Assembly (NCBI GenBank): GCA_021739625.1
Contig: JAIPBJ010000025.1
Coordinates: forward strand, 1-35,624
DNA length: 35,624 nt
Reading direction: 5' to 3'
Origin: Flavobacteriales bacterium
Lineage (GTDB): Bacteria > Bacteroidota > Bacteroidia > UBA10329
The notes below the pieces were generated by a model. It was given only the letters and a program-made list of their open reading frames with translations, did not search any database and had not been told where the DNA came from. Of this stretch, positions 8,342 through 17,284 are shown piece by piece. Numbering within the stretch: position 1 is the stretch's first letter; every line of letters starts with the position of its first letter. The translations under genes and the position numbers were made by a program.

Positions 8342-8377
8342 CAAAAAGAAACGGGCACACTTCGCAGCGTGCCCGTT
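8342..8377 (-). terminator. Rho-independent terminator of the acyl-CoA dehydrogenase gene
   Basis: A perfect 9-bp stem AACGGGCAC (8350-8358) / GTGCCCGTT (8369-8377) with a 10-nt loop. On the minus strand it is followed by the T-rich run TTTCTTTTTG. It lies 27 bp after the dehydrogenase stop and before the antitoxin promoter, insulating the two units. Confidence 0.85.
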
Positions 8378-8403
8378 CCGGACATTGTATGATGCAGCGA
8401 CCC

Positions 8404-9951
8404 TTAGGCCATGATCTGTGGCAGTTTCATCGCCACGCTCATATCTCCGTTCACTTTTATCTTGCCGCTCATGAAAGCGGTCATCGGGTTCAGGCCGCCA
8501 CCCAGCATGGCCTCCAGATCCTCCAATGCCACATCAACTGTGCAGTCTGCGGCTGTGGCATCATTGGCCGTCACCATGTTGCTGTCGCCTTTGCCGTTGA
8601 GCAGGATGTTCTGCTCTCCGAAGTTGAACTTGAGGCTGCTTCCCAGCACTTTCGCACCTGCGGCCTTCTCCTCGATGGATTTCACTACGCTTTCAAAGCT
8701 CATTGTTGATTGTTTTGGTGGGTTATTGGTTGATGTTTGGGATGTTGCTGATGTCGGTGCGGCCACGGCCTTGGGTTTGGATGATGCGCCTGTGCCCGAA
8801 CCGGCCCGCTTGTAATTGGTGTCGTCAATGATCATCTTGGCGAGGATCTCGCGCATGATCTCGCTCGTACCACCTCCGATGGTACCCACACGGCAATCGC
8901 GGTAGGCGCGGGCCATCTTGTACTCCTCCATGAAACCGTAGCCCCCGAAGAATTGCAGGCACTCGGTCATCACCTTGTTGGCAAGCTCGCTGGCAAGCAG
9001 TTTGGCCATGCTGCTCTCCTTCACGGCATATTCGCCTGCGGCATGCACCCGGCAGCAGTGATAGACGAACTGCTTGGTGCATTCGATCTCCGATGCCAGT
9101 TGGGCCACACGGTGGCGCAGCACCTGAAACCTGTTGAGCGGACGGCCGAATGCCTCACGCTCGCTGAGATACTGCATGGAATACTGCAAGGCCCATTCGC
9201 ACGAGGCGAAACCTGCAACAGCACCTGTCAGACGCTCCAACTGCAGACCGCCCATCAGATAGTAGAAGCCCTGTCCCTCATCGCCTATCAGGTTCTCCAC
9301 AGGCACTTTCACATTGTCGAAGGCCAGCTCTGCGGTGTCCGAGGCATGCCAGCCCAGTTTCTTGAGCTTGGTGCGCGAAACACCCGGAGAGTCGAGGTCC
9401 ATGACGATGAGCGAAACGCCCGCTGCGCCCAGTTCGGGCTGTGTCTTGCACACCAGCACCAACACATCGCCATAGACCCCGTTGGTGATGAAGGTCTTGC
9501 TGCCATTGATCACATAGTGGTCGCCCTCGCGCACAGCAGTGGTGCGGATGTTGGCCACATCGCTGCCCGCGCCCGGCTCGCTGATGCCGATACTGAATAT
9601 CCACTCGCCCGATATGGCCTTGGTCAGGTATTTCTCTTTCAAGAACTCAGACCCGTGCTTATAGATGTAGGGCGATGACATGAACTGCTGCACAGCAGGC
9701 AGGATCATGAACCCGCCCGACTCGCACTTCGATATCTCTTCCATGAAGATGACCGAATACATGAAATCGGCATCCATTCCGCCATACTGTTCCGGATAGT
9801 TGAGCCCGAAATAGCCCATCTCCCCGAATTTGGGCCACAGGTCCTTGGGCATCCGCTGCTCCTCTTCCCACTGGTCGATGTTGGGCATCACCTCCTTGTC
9901 GAGAAAGGCCCGCAGGCCCTGACGGAAAATCTTGTGGTCTTCGGTGAACAT
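8404..9951 (-). CDS. Acyl-CoA dehydrogenase fused to a C-terminal SCP2 sterol-carrier-like domain
   Basis: 515 residues. Residues 1-380 are a complete FAD-dependent acyl-CoA dehydrogenase, which oxidises acyl-CoA to trans-2-enoyl-CoA. An N-terminal helical domain is followed by the FAD/substrate loop ISEPGAGSD at 123-131 and a C-terminal helical domain with EREAFGRPL at 264-272. At the position where medium-chain enzymes carry their base (IYEGT) this protein has IGGGTSEI (358-365), so that Glu is missing. Glu239 in LQLERL fits the base position of isovaleryl-CoA/long-chain type enzymes. A Ser/Thr/Pro/Ala linker (about 383-417) leads to an SCP2-like lipid-binding domain (418-515: FESVVKSIEEKA ... 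TAFMSGKIKVNGDMSVAMKL). An internal ATG at residue 417 could start a free SCP2 protein. The fusion suggests acyl-lipid delivery to the active site (inference). Confidence 0.93.
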   Translation of the reverse strand: MFTEDHKIFRQGLRAFLDKEVMPNIDQWEEEQRMPKDLWPKFGEMGYFGLNYPEQYGGMDADFMYSVIFMEEISKCESGGFMILPAVQQFMSSPYIYKHGSEFLKEKYLTKAISGEWIFSIGISEPGAGSDVANIRTTAVREGDHYVINGSKTFITNGVYGDVLVLVCKTQPELGAAGVSLIVMDLDSPGVSRTKLKKLGWHASDTAELAFDNVKVPVENLIGDEGQGFYYLMGGLQLERLTGAVAGFASCEWALQYSMQYLSEREAFGRPLNRFQVLRHRVAQLASEIECTKQFVYHCCRVHAAGEYAVKESSMAKLLASELANKVMTECLQFFGGYGFMEEYKMARAYRDCRVGTIGGGTSEIMREILAKMIIDDTNYKRAGSGTGASSKPKAVAAPTSATSQTSTNNPPKQSTMSFESVVKSIEEKAAGAKVLGSSLKFNFGEQNILLNGKGDSNMVTANDATAADCTVDVALEDLEAMLGGGLNPMTAFMSGKIKVNGDMSVAMKLPQIMA

Positions 9952-9994
9952 TCAAATAGTGATGAGCGTGAGTGACCTGTGATGACTGTGTGCG

Positions 9995-10016
9995 CAAAAA
10001 TAGTACAGACGTACTA
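9995..10016 (-). promoter_or_regulatory. Promoter overlapped by a palindromic operator, upstream of acyl-CoA dehydrogenase
   Basis: On the minus strand, TATTTTTG (10002-9995) is a perfect TAnnTTTG element. It overlaps the end of a perfect inverted repeat TAGTAC-AGAC-GTACTA at 10001-10016 (6-bp arms, 4-nt spacer). The predicted transcript starts about 37 nt before the ATG at 9951. A dimeric repressor bound to the palindrome would block the promoter; a TetR-type fatty-acid regulator is a reasonable guess, but no such gene is in the window. Confidence 0.6.
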
Positions 10017-10352
10017 AAAACACGATGCAACGTTTTCAACCATTGAAAAAATAAGGCCCCGACATTCCACTTTCGCTTCCTGCCGGGGCCACCCAAACTA
10101 CCGATGTCCACATTCAATCCACTTGGCCAATCCATTATCACCTCATAGCCGGTCACGAATATCTGCCGTCCGGCCACTTTGTCAGCCTACCATTTTACCA
10201 ACGGTCTAATCGGGTTTACGAACAGATGTTCAATTGCCCTCATCCTTCATTTGGTCAACTATGGCCCATGGCAATCGGCAGCAACCCCGTAAAGGACGCG
10301 CTGGTCCATTGGCATCCATTCGACCGTTTTCACGTCATCGAACCGCAACACC
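10017..10352. other. Intergenic stretch with one inverted repeat
   Basis: No convincing gene on either strand between the divergent dehydrogenase and adhesin genes. The only structure seen is a perfect 7-bp inverted repeat GGCCCCG (10055-10061) / CGGGGCC (10084-10090) with a 22-nt loop, of unknown role. The rest looks like unremarkable upstream sequence. Confidence 0.5.
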
Positions 10353-10360
10353 TATCTTTA
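10353..10360 (+). promoter_or_regulatory. Promoter -7 element of the large T9SS protein gene
   Basis: TATCTTTA at 10353-10360 matches TAnnTTTG at all but the last base and lies 22 bp before the ATG at 10383. No TTG occurs at the 19-nt spacing. Confidence 0.45.
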
Positions 10361-10382
10361 CCCCGCTTCCCCTCGGCAACGA

Positions 10383-13300
10383 ATGCACACTCCTGTAATC
10401 CGGATTCTTTTTGTTCTGCCTGCGCTGTGGGCCCTGTCGATGGTTCCGGCAGCAGCACAGGCATTGTTCAACCCGGGAGGGGCGAGCTATGTGAACATCG
10501 GTGATCTGGACGTGGCCGGCACCCAGATCACCGTGGAAGCACTGGTGATGAGCGTGGGGCCGAGCGTGAACATCGTTTCGAAACATACCGGCCCTGGAAA
10601 TGTGAATTACCTGTTGCGTCCGGGAGGCGTGGAGATCACCACATCCAACGGCTACATTGCAGCTCCGGCCAATTTCTCTCCGCAGCCCAACGTGTGCTAT
10701 CACGTTGCATTCACATACGATGGGGCCACCGTGCGCTATTATGTGAACGGATGTCTTGCCTCCTCAGTGGCCCATAGCGGAACGTTGGTGACCAACAACC
10801 TCGCCACTGCCATCGGCAATCAGAGCAACTGCCAATGCGAGGCTTGGAACGGCTATATAGATGAGGTGCGCATCTGGAACGTGGCGCGTGCCGAGGCCGA
10901 CATTCAGGCCAACATGTTCGACCTGCCCAATCCCACCGTACAGGCAGGGCTGCAGGCCTATTACAAGTTCAATGGCGATTATACCAATGCGCAGGGCAAT
11001 GCGGCATGGAACGGAACACCTATCGGATCGCCCCAACTGCTGGCCAACGCCACGTGCGACAATGCCGATTTCACCCATACGGCCTCGGCCACGGTCACGG
11101 ATGTCTCCTGCCCCGGAGGCAGCAATGGCACGGCCACGCTGAGCAGTGCTGGTGGTGCCCCGGACTATTACTATTCCGTGGACGGGGTGAACTACGGTCC
11201 GGCCAACACGGTGAACAATCTGCCCGCTGGAAATGCCACGGTATTCGCACGTTCGGGCATCGGCAGCTGTATCGTCAATGTGCCAGTGACCATCACGGAG
11301 CCGGCAGCCATTGCTGTCAACATCGTAGGGACAGATCCAACGTGCTATGGATATACCAACGGGACGGCCGCCTTGACCGTGAGCGGGGGCACATCACCCT
11401 ACAGTTTCCTTTGGTCCAACGGCAGCACGCTTCAGAATCCCACAAACCTTTCAGCAGGCAACAGCTCGGTGACGATCACCGATGCCAACGGATGCACTGC
11501 CAGCGGAAGTATCGACCTCACCGAACCTCCACAGGTTGTACCTCAGGCCTCTGGCACTTTTGTGAGCAACGTGGGCGTGTGCGATGCCACTGGCACTTCC
11601 ACCCCGTTCGGTGGCACCCCGCCATACACTTATCTGTGGGGAAACGGTGCCACCACGTCCACAGCTACTGCACTTTGTGAAGGCCCCAACACGCTGACCG
11701 TCACCGATGCTTTGGGATGCACCGGACAGCAGGTTCTGAACATCAGCGTGCCCGTGTGCCTCACCGATGTCGATTTCAACACTTGGCAACAGGCCGGTGC
11801 GCCAGCAAACGGCAACTGGGTCGTGCAGCTTGCCGGGGCACAGGTGCGGCAGACCATCAACGGCAACCCGACCTTCTTCCTCACACCTGTGGATTACATC
11901 AATGTGCGGCTGAAAGGAAGAATGCGCACCACCAATGGGGACGATGATTTTATCGGGGTCGTGTTCGGCCACAAATTGCCGTTGGGCAACTCCACTTTCT
12001 ATGACACCTACCTGTTCGACTGGAAACAGGTCAACCAGAACAGCAATGGATTCCTGGGGCAGGAAGGTTTTGCGCTGAACCGCATAGTTGGGAATATTCC
12101 CAACACAGCAGCAGCTCTGGGTCCCACATTCTGGGGCCACACGAACACGGCTGAATTCACGGTCCTGGCAACGGATTATGGCCCCGGCAAAGGATATGTG
12201 CGCAACCAGTTCCACGATATTGAGGTGCTCTACACCACCACAAGGGCCGTCATCATTGTGGACAGCGACACCATTTTCGACATTCCCGGATGTTATGAGC
12301 CGGGGAGGTTCGGATTCTACAACTATTCGCAACCTGACGTCTATTACTCGGACTTCACCTACGAGCTTTTCACAAATTTCAATCTGGAGAGTCAGCGCGT
12401 ATGCACGGGCGATTCGGCCCGAATGGTCTTCTATGAGCCCTGTGGTGCATTCAACATCCTGTCGCAGTTCGATGAGCTGCAATGGGATTTCGGGGATGGG
12501 ACAGGGTTGGTGGTCAATGGCCTCACCTCATCCAACGCCAATCCTGCCCACCTGTATCAGAATGCAGGGAACTACACGGTAAGGCTCATAGCACTGGATG
12601 CTTTGGGCTGCCGCGACACGGTCTATCGCGATATACAGATATTGCCACTGCCCCAGCCCAACTTCACTGTCACCGACCGCTGCCATCAGGATCTGACGCA
12701 GTTCGCGGATGCTACTGTCATAGGAGGTTCGGCAGTGAACACATGGATATGGGACCTGGGCGATGGAGCCGTCAGCGCAGTGGCCAGCCCCCAGCACACA
12801 TACACCCTGTCAGGCATTTACAATGTCAACCTTGCAGTGACCGATGCTGATGGATGTTCCAACGCAGCGACCCTTCCTGTTGAGATATATGCCCTGCCCG
12901 ATCCGATGTTCGCATCCGTTTCGGTCTGCAATGGTGAACCGATGGACATGATAGACGTGTCGCAGGACCCCAACGGCATCAGCACCACCGATTGGCAACT
13001 GGGAGATGGGACCACTGCCTCCACCCCGCTGGTCTCGCACCTTTATCCGGCCGCAGGAACATACAATGTGACATTGGAGGTGACATCAGGAGTGGGCTGC
13101 ACCGATCAGGTGACCCAACAGGTGATGGTATTCCCCAATCCTGTGGCCGACCTCACTTTCTCCGAGGTGTGTGCCGGACAGGTCACCCAGTTGAATGATG
13201 CCTCGACCGTGGGCGCTCCTTCCATGATCGACACTTGGATGTGGGACATCGGCAACAATGGCATCACCGACTATCAGACCCAGAACGCCCAGCACACTTT

Positions 13301-15896
13301 CGGACTTGGTGGAACATACAATGTCACGTTGACCGTGGCCACGGATTTCGGCTGCGAGCACGCGGTGACCGTGGCGGTGATCAGCGACCCGAATCCGGTG
13401 GCTTCAGCATCAGCCACAGAAGCCTGTCTCGGGCTGCCGAACGACTTCACAGACCTATCGGCCATCGCATCGGGAACTGTGACAGGATGGGATTGGGATT
13501 TCGGTGACGGCAACACTTCCACTGCTCAGCATCCGCAGCACACCTACGCTGCATTCGGCACTTACAATGTCACGCTCACCGTCACATCCGATCTGGGCTG
13601 CACAGACATTACGGCCGTCAATGCGATGGTGCATGAACTTCCAGTCCCTTCATTCGCCCCCATCAATGCATGCCATGCGGCCAACTTCCCCTTTGCCAAC
13701 ACCTCGACCATCGGGGCAGGTTCCATTGCAGGATGGGCATGGGATTTCGGTGATGGAGGAACCTCAGCAGCGCAGAACCCCACGCACACCTACCCCGCCT
13801 TCGGCACTTACGATGTGCAGCTGACCGCCACAAGTGCCGAAGGCTGCATTGACAGCATTTCGCAGTCCATAACCTTGCACGACAACCCGCAGGCAGGCTT
13901 CGAAGTGCCGCCCGTGTGCCAAATGGAACCTGTGCAGTTGCTGGACACCAGCATTATCGGTGAAGGCAGCATCGTGGCCTGGAACTGGACATTTGCCGGA
14001 GGCGGAACTTCCGCAGTGCAGAACCCTACACATGCATTCCTCACCAGCAGCAACGTGAATGTGACCCTCACCGTGACCTCCGATTTCGGATGCACAGGAA
14101 CCACCACTCGGCCCGTGACCGTATTCCCAAAACCCGCAGCGGCTTTCAGCGCGCCCGATGTCTGCCTGAACGAGGAAACCGTCATCACCGACCAGAGCAC
14201 AGTGGCCAGCGGCACTATCGACCTGTTTGAATGGGAACTGAGCGATGGCACCACCGAGACGCTGCCCGATTTCAATCACCTGTTTGTTTCACCCGGAATC
14301 TACGACATCACCCTGATGGTGGAGACCGACCAAGGCTGCCGCGACACCATCATCCAACAGACAGAGGTGCATCAATTGCCCGATGCCGATTTCACGTTCA
14401 GCGATGTGTGTCTCGAAACAGAGGCCATGTTCACAGATGGCAGCACGGCCAATTCTGGCACACTCAACCTTTGGCAATGGGATTTTGGCGATGGGGAAGA
14501 TGCCACAGGCCAAGGGCCACAGCCTCACTCCTACCCTGTTGCTGACGACTATGATGTGACGCTTATTGTTGGAACCACTGTGGGCTGTTCGGACACACTG
14601 ATACAGACCCTCACCATACACCCGATGCCTGTTGCTGATTTCACGGCAGATTCGGTGTGCTTTGGTGTGGCTACGCAGTTCACCAATCTGAGCACCGTGA
14701 CCACAGGTAGCATCACAAGCAATGTTTGGGAATTCGGTGGTGGACAGGGCAACGAAACGCCTGCGCCCAGTTTCTTATTCCCCAGCAATGGCTATACGAA
14801 CGTGACGCTGACCGTGAGCACCGCGCTCGGATGCTTTGCCGATACGATGAAGGCCATCCGTGTCTATGTGCTGCCCGAACCCGAATTCACGGCCTTCGAC
14901 ACCTGCGCTGGCAAGCAGATCACATTCACCAACCTGTCCATCATCTCTGAAGGGGCAATCGCATCCAACGATTGGACAATGGGCGATGGCAATCTTTATA
15001 CCTCCACATCACCCACGCACATGTACGCGGATGGGGATTTCTACACGGTGCGGCTGGTGACCACATCCAATTATGGCTGTGTGGACAGTACCTCTCTTGT
15101 CGTAGAGGTCTATCCGCTGCCCGTGCCGTCCTTCACACCTGAGCCGAATGAAGGTTGTGTGCCGCTGCCGGTGAGTCCCAACAATACTTCGACCATCGCC
15201 TCTGGATATTCCCTTGCGGGCTACGAATGGCGTTTCGGCAACGGAAGCACGGCCGGGGTGCCCAATCCCACTACCACCTACACAGATGAGGGCAGCTATG
15301 ACATCACACTCATCGCCACAAGCGCGAAAGGCTGCGTGGACTCGCTCACCATCACCGATGCTGTGACGGCATGGCCCAAGCCTGTGGCCGATTTCGTCAC
15401 AGACACGCTGCGCTATCACATGCGCTTCCCCAAGCCGCGCATCACCGAAATGAGCCAAGGGGCAACGGTCTGGCACTGGGACTTCGGTGACGGGACCGAA
15501 TATGAGGAACAGGTGCCGACACACGTGTATGAGGAACACGGCACGTATGACATCATCCAGACCGTGTTCAACGACTTCGGATGTTCGGACACTTTCGGAA
15601 TCCGCGTCATAGTGGATCCCAACCTCACGTTCTTCATCCCCAGTTCATTCACCCCGAACGGTGACGGGCTGAATGATGGTTTCTTCGGAACGGGCGAGGG
15701 CATTGAGGACTATGAGATGTGGATCTATAACCGCTGGGGTCAATTGATCTTCTATTCGAAGAACAAGGACCGCCATTGGGAAGGCAGGTTCAATGGAAAT
15801 GATGTGCAGGTGGGGGTTTATAGCTACAAGTTCATCATCAAGGACATCACCAACCGCACGAAGGTCTATTCGGGCGAGGTGACCATCTACCGCTGA
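10383..15896 (+). CDS. Giant T9SS-secreted adhesin-like protein: LamG, SprB repeats, thrombospondin-C domain, 13 PKD domains, type B sorting domain
   Basis: 1837 residues, exported by a signal peptide (1-26, cleaved after PAAAQA) and then probably by the type IX system. Order of domains: concanavalin-like LamG_3 domain (about 27-219, ending GYIDEVRIWNVARAEADI ... AYYKFNGD); three SprB-like repeats (about 224-458, with SCPGGSNGTATL and the similar PTCYGYTNGTAALTVSGG); a thrombospondin-C-like lectin domain (about 459-663: DDDFIGVVFG ... FDWKQVNQ); thirteen PKD domains of about 82 residues (about 674-1745), most showing W-D-F-G-D-G, a HTY motif and VTLTVTS; and the type B C-terminal domain (about 1746-1837: SSFTPNGDGLND, YNRWGQLIF, W.G, VGVYSYK). 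The last is the gliding-motility-associated (CHU_C) type. Expected role: cell-surface adhesion or glycan binding; ligand unknown. Its stop overlaps the next start as TGATG. Confidence 0.95.
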   Translation: MHTPVIRILFVLPALWALSMVPAAAQALFNPGGASYVNIGDLDVAGTQITVEALVMSVGPSVNIVSKHTGPGNVNYLLRPGGVEITTSNGYIAAPANFSPQPNVCYHVAFTYDGATVRYYVNGCLASSVAHSGTLVTNNLATAIGNQSNCQCEAWNGYIDEVRIWNVARAEADIQANMFDLPNPTVQAGLQAYYKFNGDYTNAQGNAAWNGTPIGSPQLLANATCDNADFTHTASATVTDVSCPGGSNGTATLSSAGGAPDYYYSVDGVNYGPANTVNNLPAGNATVFARSGIGSCIVNVPVTITEPAAIAVNIVGTDPTCYGYTNGTAALTVSGGTSPYSFLWSNGSTLQNPTNLSAGNSSVTITDANGCTASGSIDLTEPPQVVPQASGTFVSNVGVCDATGTSTPFGGTPPYTYLWGNGATTSTATALCEGPNTLTVTDALGCTGQQVLNISVPVCLTDVDFNTWQQAGAPANGNWVVQLAGAQVRQTINGNPTFFLTPVDYINVRLKGRMRTTNGDDDFIGVVFGHKLPLGNSTFYDTYLFDWKQVNQNSNGFLGQEGFALNRIVGNIPNTAAALGPTFWGHTNTAEFTVLATDYGPGKGYVRNQFHDIEVLYTTTRAVIIVDSDTIFDIPGCYEPGRFGFYNYSQPDVYYSDFTYELFTNFNLESQRVCTGDSARMVFYEPCGAFNILSQFDELQWDFGDGTGLVVNGLTSSNANPAHLYQNAGNYTVRLIALDALGCRDTVYRDIQILPLPQPNFTVTDRCHQDLTQFADATVIGGSAVNTWIWDLGDGAVSAVASPQHTYTLSGIYNVNLAVTDADGCSNAATLPVEIYALPDPMFASVSVCNGEPMDMIDVSQDPNGISTTDWQLGDGTTASTPLVSHLYPAAGTYNVTLEVTSGVGCTDQVTQQVMVFPNPVADLTFSEVCAGQVTQLNDASTVGAPSMIDTWMWDIGNNGITDYQTQNAQHTFGLGGTYNVTLTVATDFGCEHAVTVAVISDPNPVASASATEACLGLPNDFTDLSAIASGTVTGWDWDFGDGNTSTAQHPQHTYAAFGTYNVTLTVTSDLGCTDITAVNAMVHELPVPSFAPINACHAANFPFANTSTIGAGSIAGWAWDFGDGGTSAAQNPTHTYPAFGTYDVQLTATSAEGCIDSISQSITLHDNPQAGFEVPPVCQMEPVQLLDTSIIGEGSIVAWNWTFAGGGTSAVQNPTHAFLTSSNVNVTLTVTSDFGCTGTTTRPVTVFPKPAAAFSAPDVCLNEETVITDQSTVASGTIDLFEWELSDGTTETLPDFNHLFVSPGIYDITLMVETDQGCRDTIIQQTEVHQLPDADFTFSDVCLETEAMFTDGSTANSGTLNLWQWDFGDGEDATGQGPQPHSYPVADDYDVTLIVGTTVGCSDTLIQTLTIHPMPVADFTADSVCFGVATQFTNLSTVTTGSITSNVWEFGGGQGNETPAPSFLFPSNGYTNVTLTVSTALGCFADTMKAIRVYVLPEPEFTAFDTCAGKQITFTNLSIISEGAIASNDWTMGDGNLYTSTSPTHMYADGDFYTVRLVTTSNYGCVDSTSLVVEVYPLPVPSFTPEPNEGCVPLPVSPNNTSTIASGYSLAGYEWRFGNGSTAGVPNPTTTYTDEGSYDITLIATSAKGCVDSLTITDAVTAWPKPVADFVTDTLRYHMRFPKPRITEMSQGATVWHWDFGDGTEYEEQVPTHVYEEHGTYDIIQTVFNDFGCSDTFGIRVIVDPNLTFFIPSSFTPNGDGLNDGFFGTGEGIEDYEMWIYNRWGQLIFYSKNKDRHWEGRFNGNDVQVGVYSYKFIIKDITNRTKVYSGEVTIYR

Positions 15897-16396
15897 TGTT
15901 GCGTATCGGACTGCTATCGGACACGCACGGCCATCTGGACGATGCCATCATCGCCCACTTGCAATCGTGCGATGAGCTATGGCACGCTGGCGACATAGGA
16001 AGTTTGGAGGTTACGGATAGACTTTCGGCCATCAAACCAGTGCGAGCTGTCCATGGCAATATAGATGATGCCAAAGCGCGGTTGGTGTGGCCCGAAGATG
16101 CCGTATTCACCGTGGAGGGCGTGAAAGTGGTCATCACGCACATCGGTGGATATCCGGGACACTACACTGCCCGCGTGCGCCAACTGTTGCTGAATGAACG
16201 GCCAAAGCTGTACATCTGCGGCCATTCGCACATCCTCAAGGTGATGCCTGACCCGAAGCTGAGCCTGCTGCACATGAATCCAGGTGCTGCCGGCATCCAC
16301 GGCTTTCACCATGTCCGGACATTGCTGCGCTTCACACTCGATGCGGGCAACATCCGCGACCTGGAGGCGGTAGAACTGGGGCTGCGGGGAAGGTGA
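15896..16396 (+). CDS. YfcE/MJ0936-type metallophosphoesterase
   Basis: 166-residue calcineurin-like phosphoesterase with all expected metal ligands visible: Asp9 and His11 in SDTHGH, Asp33 in HAGDIG, Asn55 in VHGNID, His82 in ITHIGG, and GHSH at 109-112. The size and motif spacing fit the single-domain YfcE/MJ0936 phosphodiesterase group. These are cytoplasmic, Mn-dependent enzymes active on model phosphodiesters; physiological substrates are mostly unknown. There is no signal peptide. The ATG at 15896 overlaps the TGA of the giant secreted protein (TGATG), so translation is probably coupled although the products go to different compartments. Confidence 0.93.
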   Translation: MLRIGLLSDTHGHLDDAIIAHLQSCDELWHAGDIGSLEVTDRLSAIKPVRAVHGNIDDAKARLVWPEDAVFTVEGVKVVITHIGGYPGHYTARVRQLLLNERPKLYICGHSHILKVMPDPKLSLLHMNPGAAGIHGFHHVRTLLRFTLDAGNIRDLEAVELGLRGR

Positions 16397-16468
16397 TTGC
16401 GGCCGAAAGCCAATGGCTATACTTGCAGATTCCGCACAATTGCCCATCGAAACAGCCAATTGCACATC

Positions 16469-17269
16469 ATGTCCAAGGCGATCATCCTCGTCACAGCACT
16501 TCTGCTATGCACCTCTGCGCTTTTTGCACAGACAGGCACTCTTCAGATCTATTGCACCCCTAACGTGCAGATCTATCTGAACGACCGCTATGTGGGAAAG
16601 ACCGATGCGGACAGGTCGGGCATCCTATTGGAGAACATCATGGCAGGAGATGTCACTGTCCGTGCAGTGCAGACCGGGCATGAAACAGTGACCCGAAATG
16701 TTCTGATCATTGAGAACACCATCTCCGAAGTCAGTATCGCCATGGTGCAAGCACAATTGAAACACAGGACAACTGTTGGCATCGACCTGCATTTTGGCAC
16801 GTTCGGGCTTTTCAATGTCAATGATGCGTTCACCAAGGCGAGTTATACCTTCGGGGCAACACCTTTTGCTGATTACAGGATCCATCAGCATTTTGCCATA
16901 GGGGGCGAAATCATGAGCATGTGGGGCAAACCCGAGACAGCAGACCATGCTCGATGGATGCTCTGTCCCAATCTGCGGATCTCCGCCAAGTTCAATCCCT
17001 TCAAGCGATTAGGCATCCATGTGCTGGTGGCGGGTGGATTCTCCTATTGGCCCGAGAGCCCTGATCTGCCGCATCTGACACCTACACTGAACACCAATAG
17101 ATTCGGATGGGACATCCGCGCCACGGCAGGCGTTGGCTACCTCATTGCAGCACGCTCATCGCTCAACCTCAGCTTCGGATATTGGGCTTCAAGCACTACT
17201 GGCGATGACATCATTTGGATCACACACGACACCATGCTCATGGGGCTGGGCTACGGATACAGCTTCTGA
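16469..17269 (+). CDS. Secreted PEGA-domain protein with outer-membrane beta-barrel-like C-terminus
   Basis: 266 residues from ATG 16469, which gives a compact signal peptide (IILVTALLLCTSALFAQ). Residues 22-95 form a PEGA-like domain (IYLNDRYVGKTD ... VRAVQTGHETVTRNV), a small beta-fold common in Bacteroidota envelope proteins. From about 105 to the end the sequence alternates aromatic and hydrophobic residues in strand-like blocks (GIDLHFGTFGLF, FGATPFADYRI, LRISAKFNPF, WDIRATAGVGYLI, LNLSFGYWAS) and ends in YGYSF, as expected of a beta-barrel. Function unknown. A promoter-like TATACTTG lies about 50 bp upstream. The alternative upstream frame start at 16397 gives a poor signal peptide. Convergent with the next gene, 15 bp apart. 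Confidence 0.8.
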   Translation: MSKAIILVTALLLCTSALFAQTGTLQIYCTPNVQIYLNDRYVGKTDADRSGILLENIMAGDVTVRAVQTGHETVTRNVLIIENTISEVSIAMVQAQLKHRTTVGIDLHFGTFGLFNVNDAFTKASYTFGATPFADYRIHQHFAIGGEIMSMWGKPETADHARWMLCPNLRISAKFNPFKRLGIHVLVAGGFSYWPESPDLPHLTPTLNTNRFGWDIRATAGVGYLIAARSSLNLSFGYWASSTTGDDIIWITHDTMLMGLGYGYSF

Positions 17270-17284
17270 ACTGTATCTTATCGG

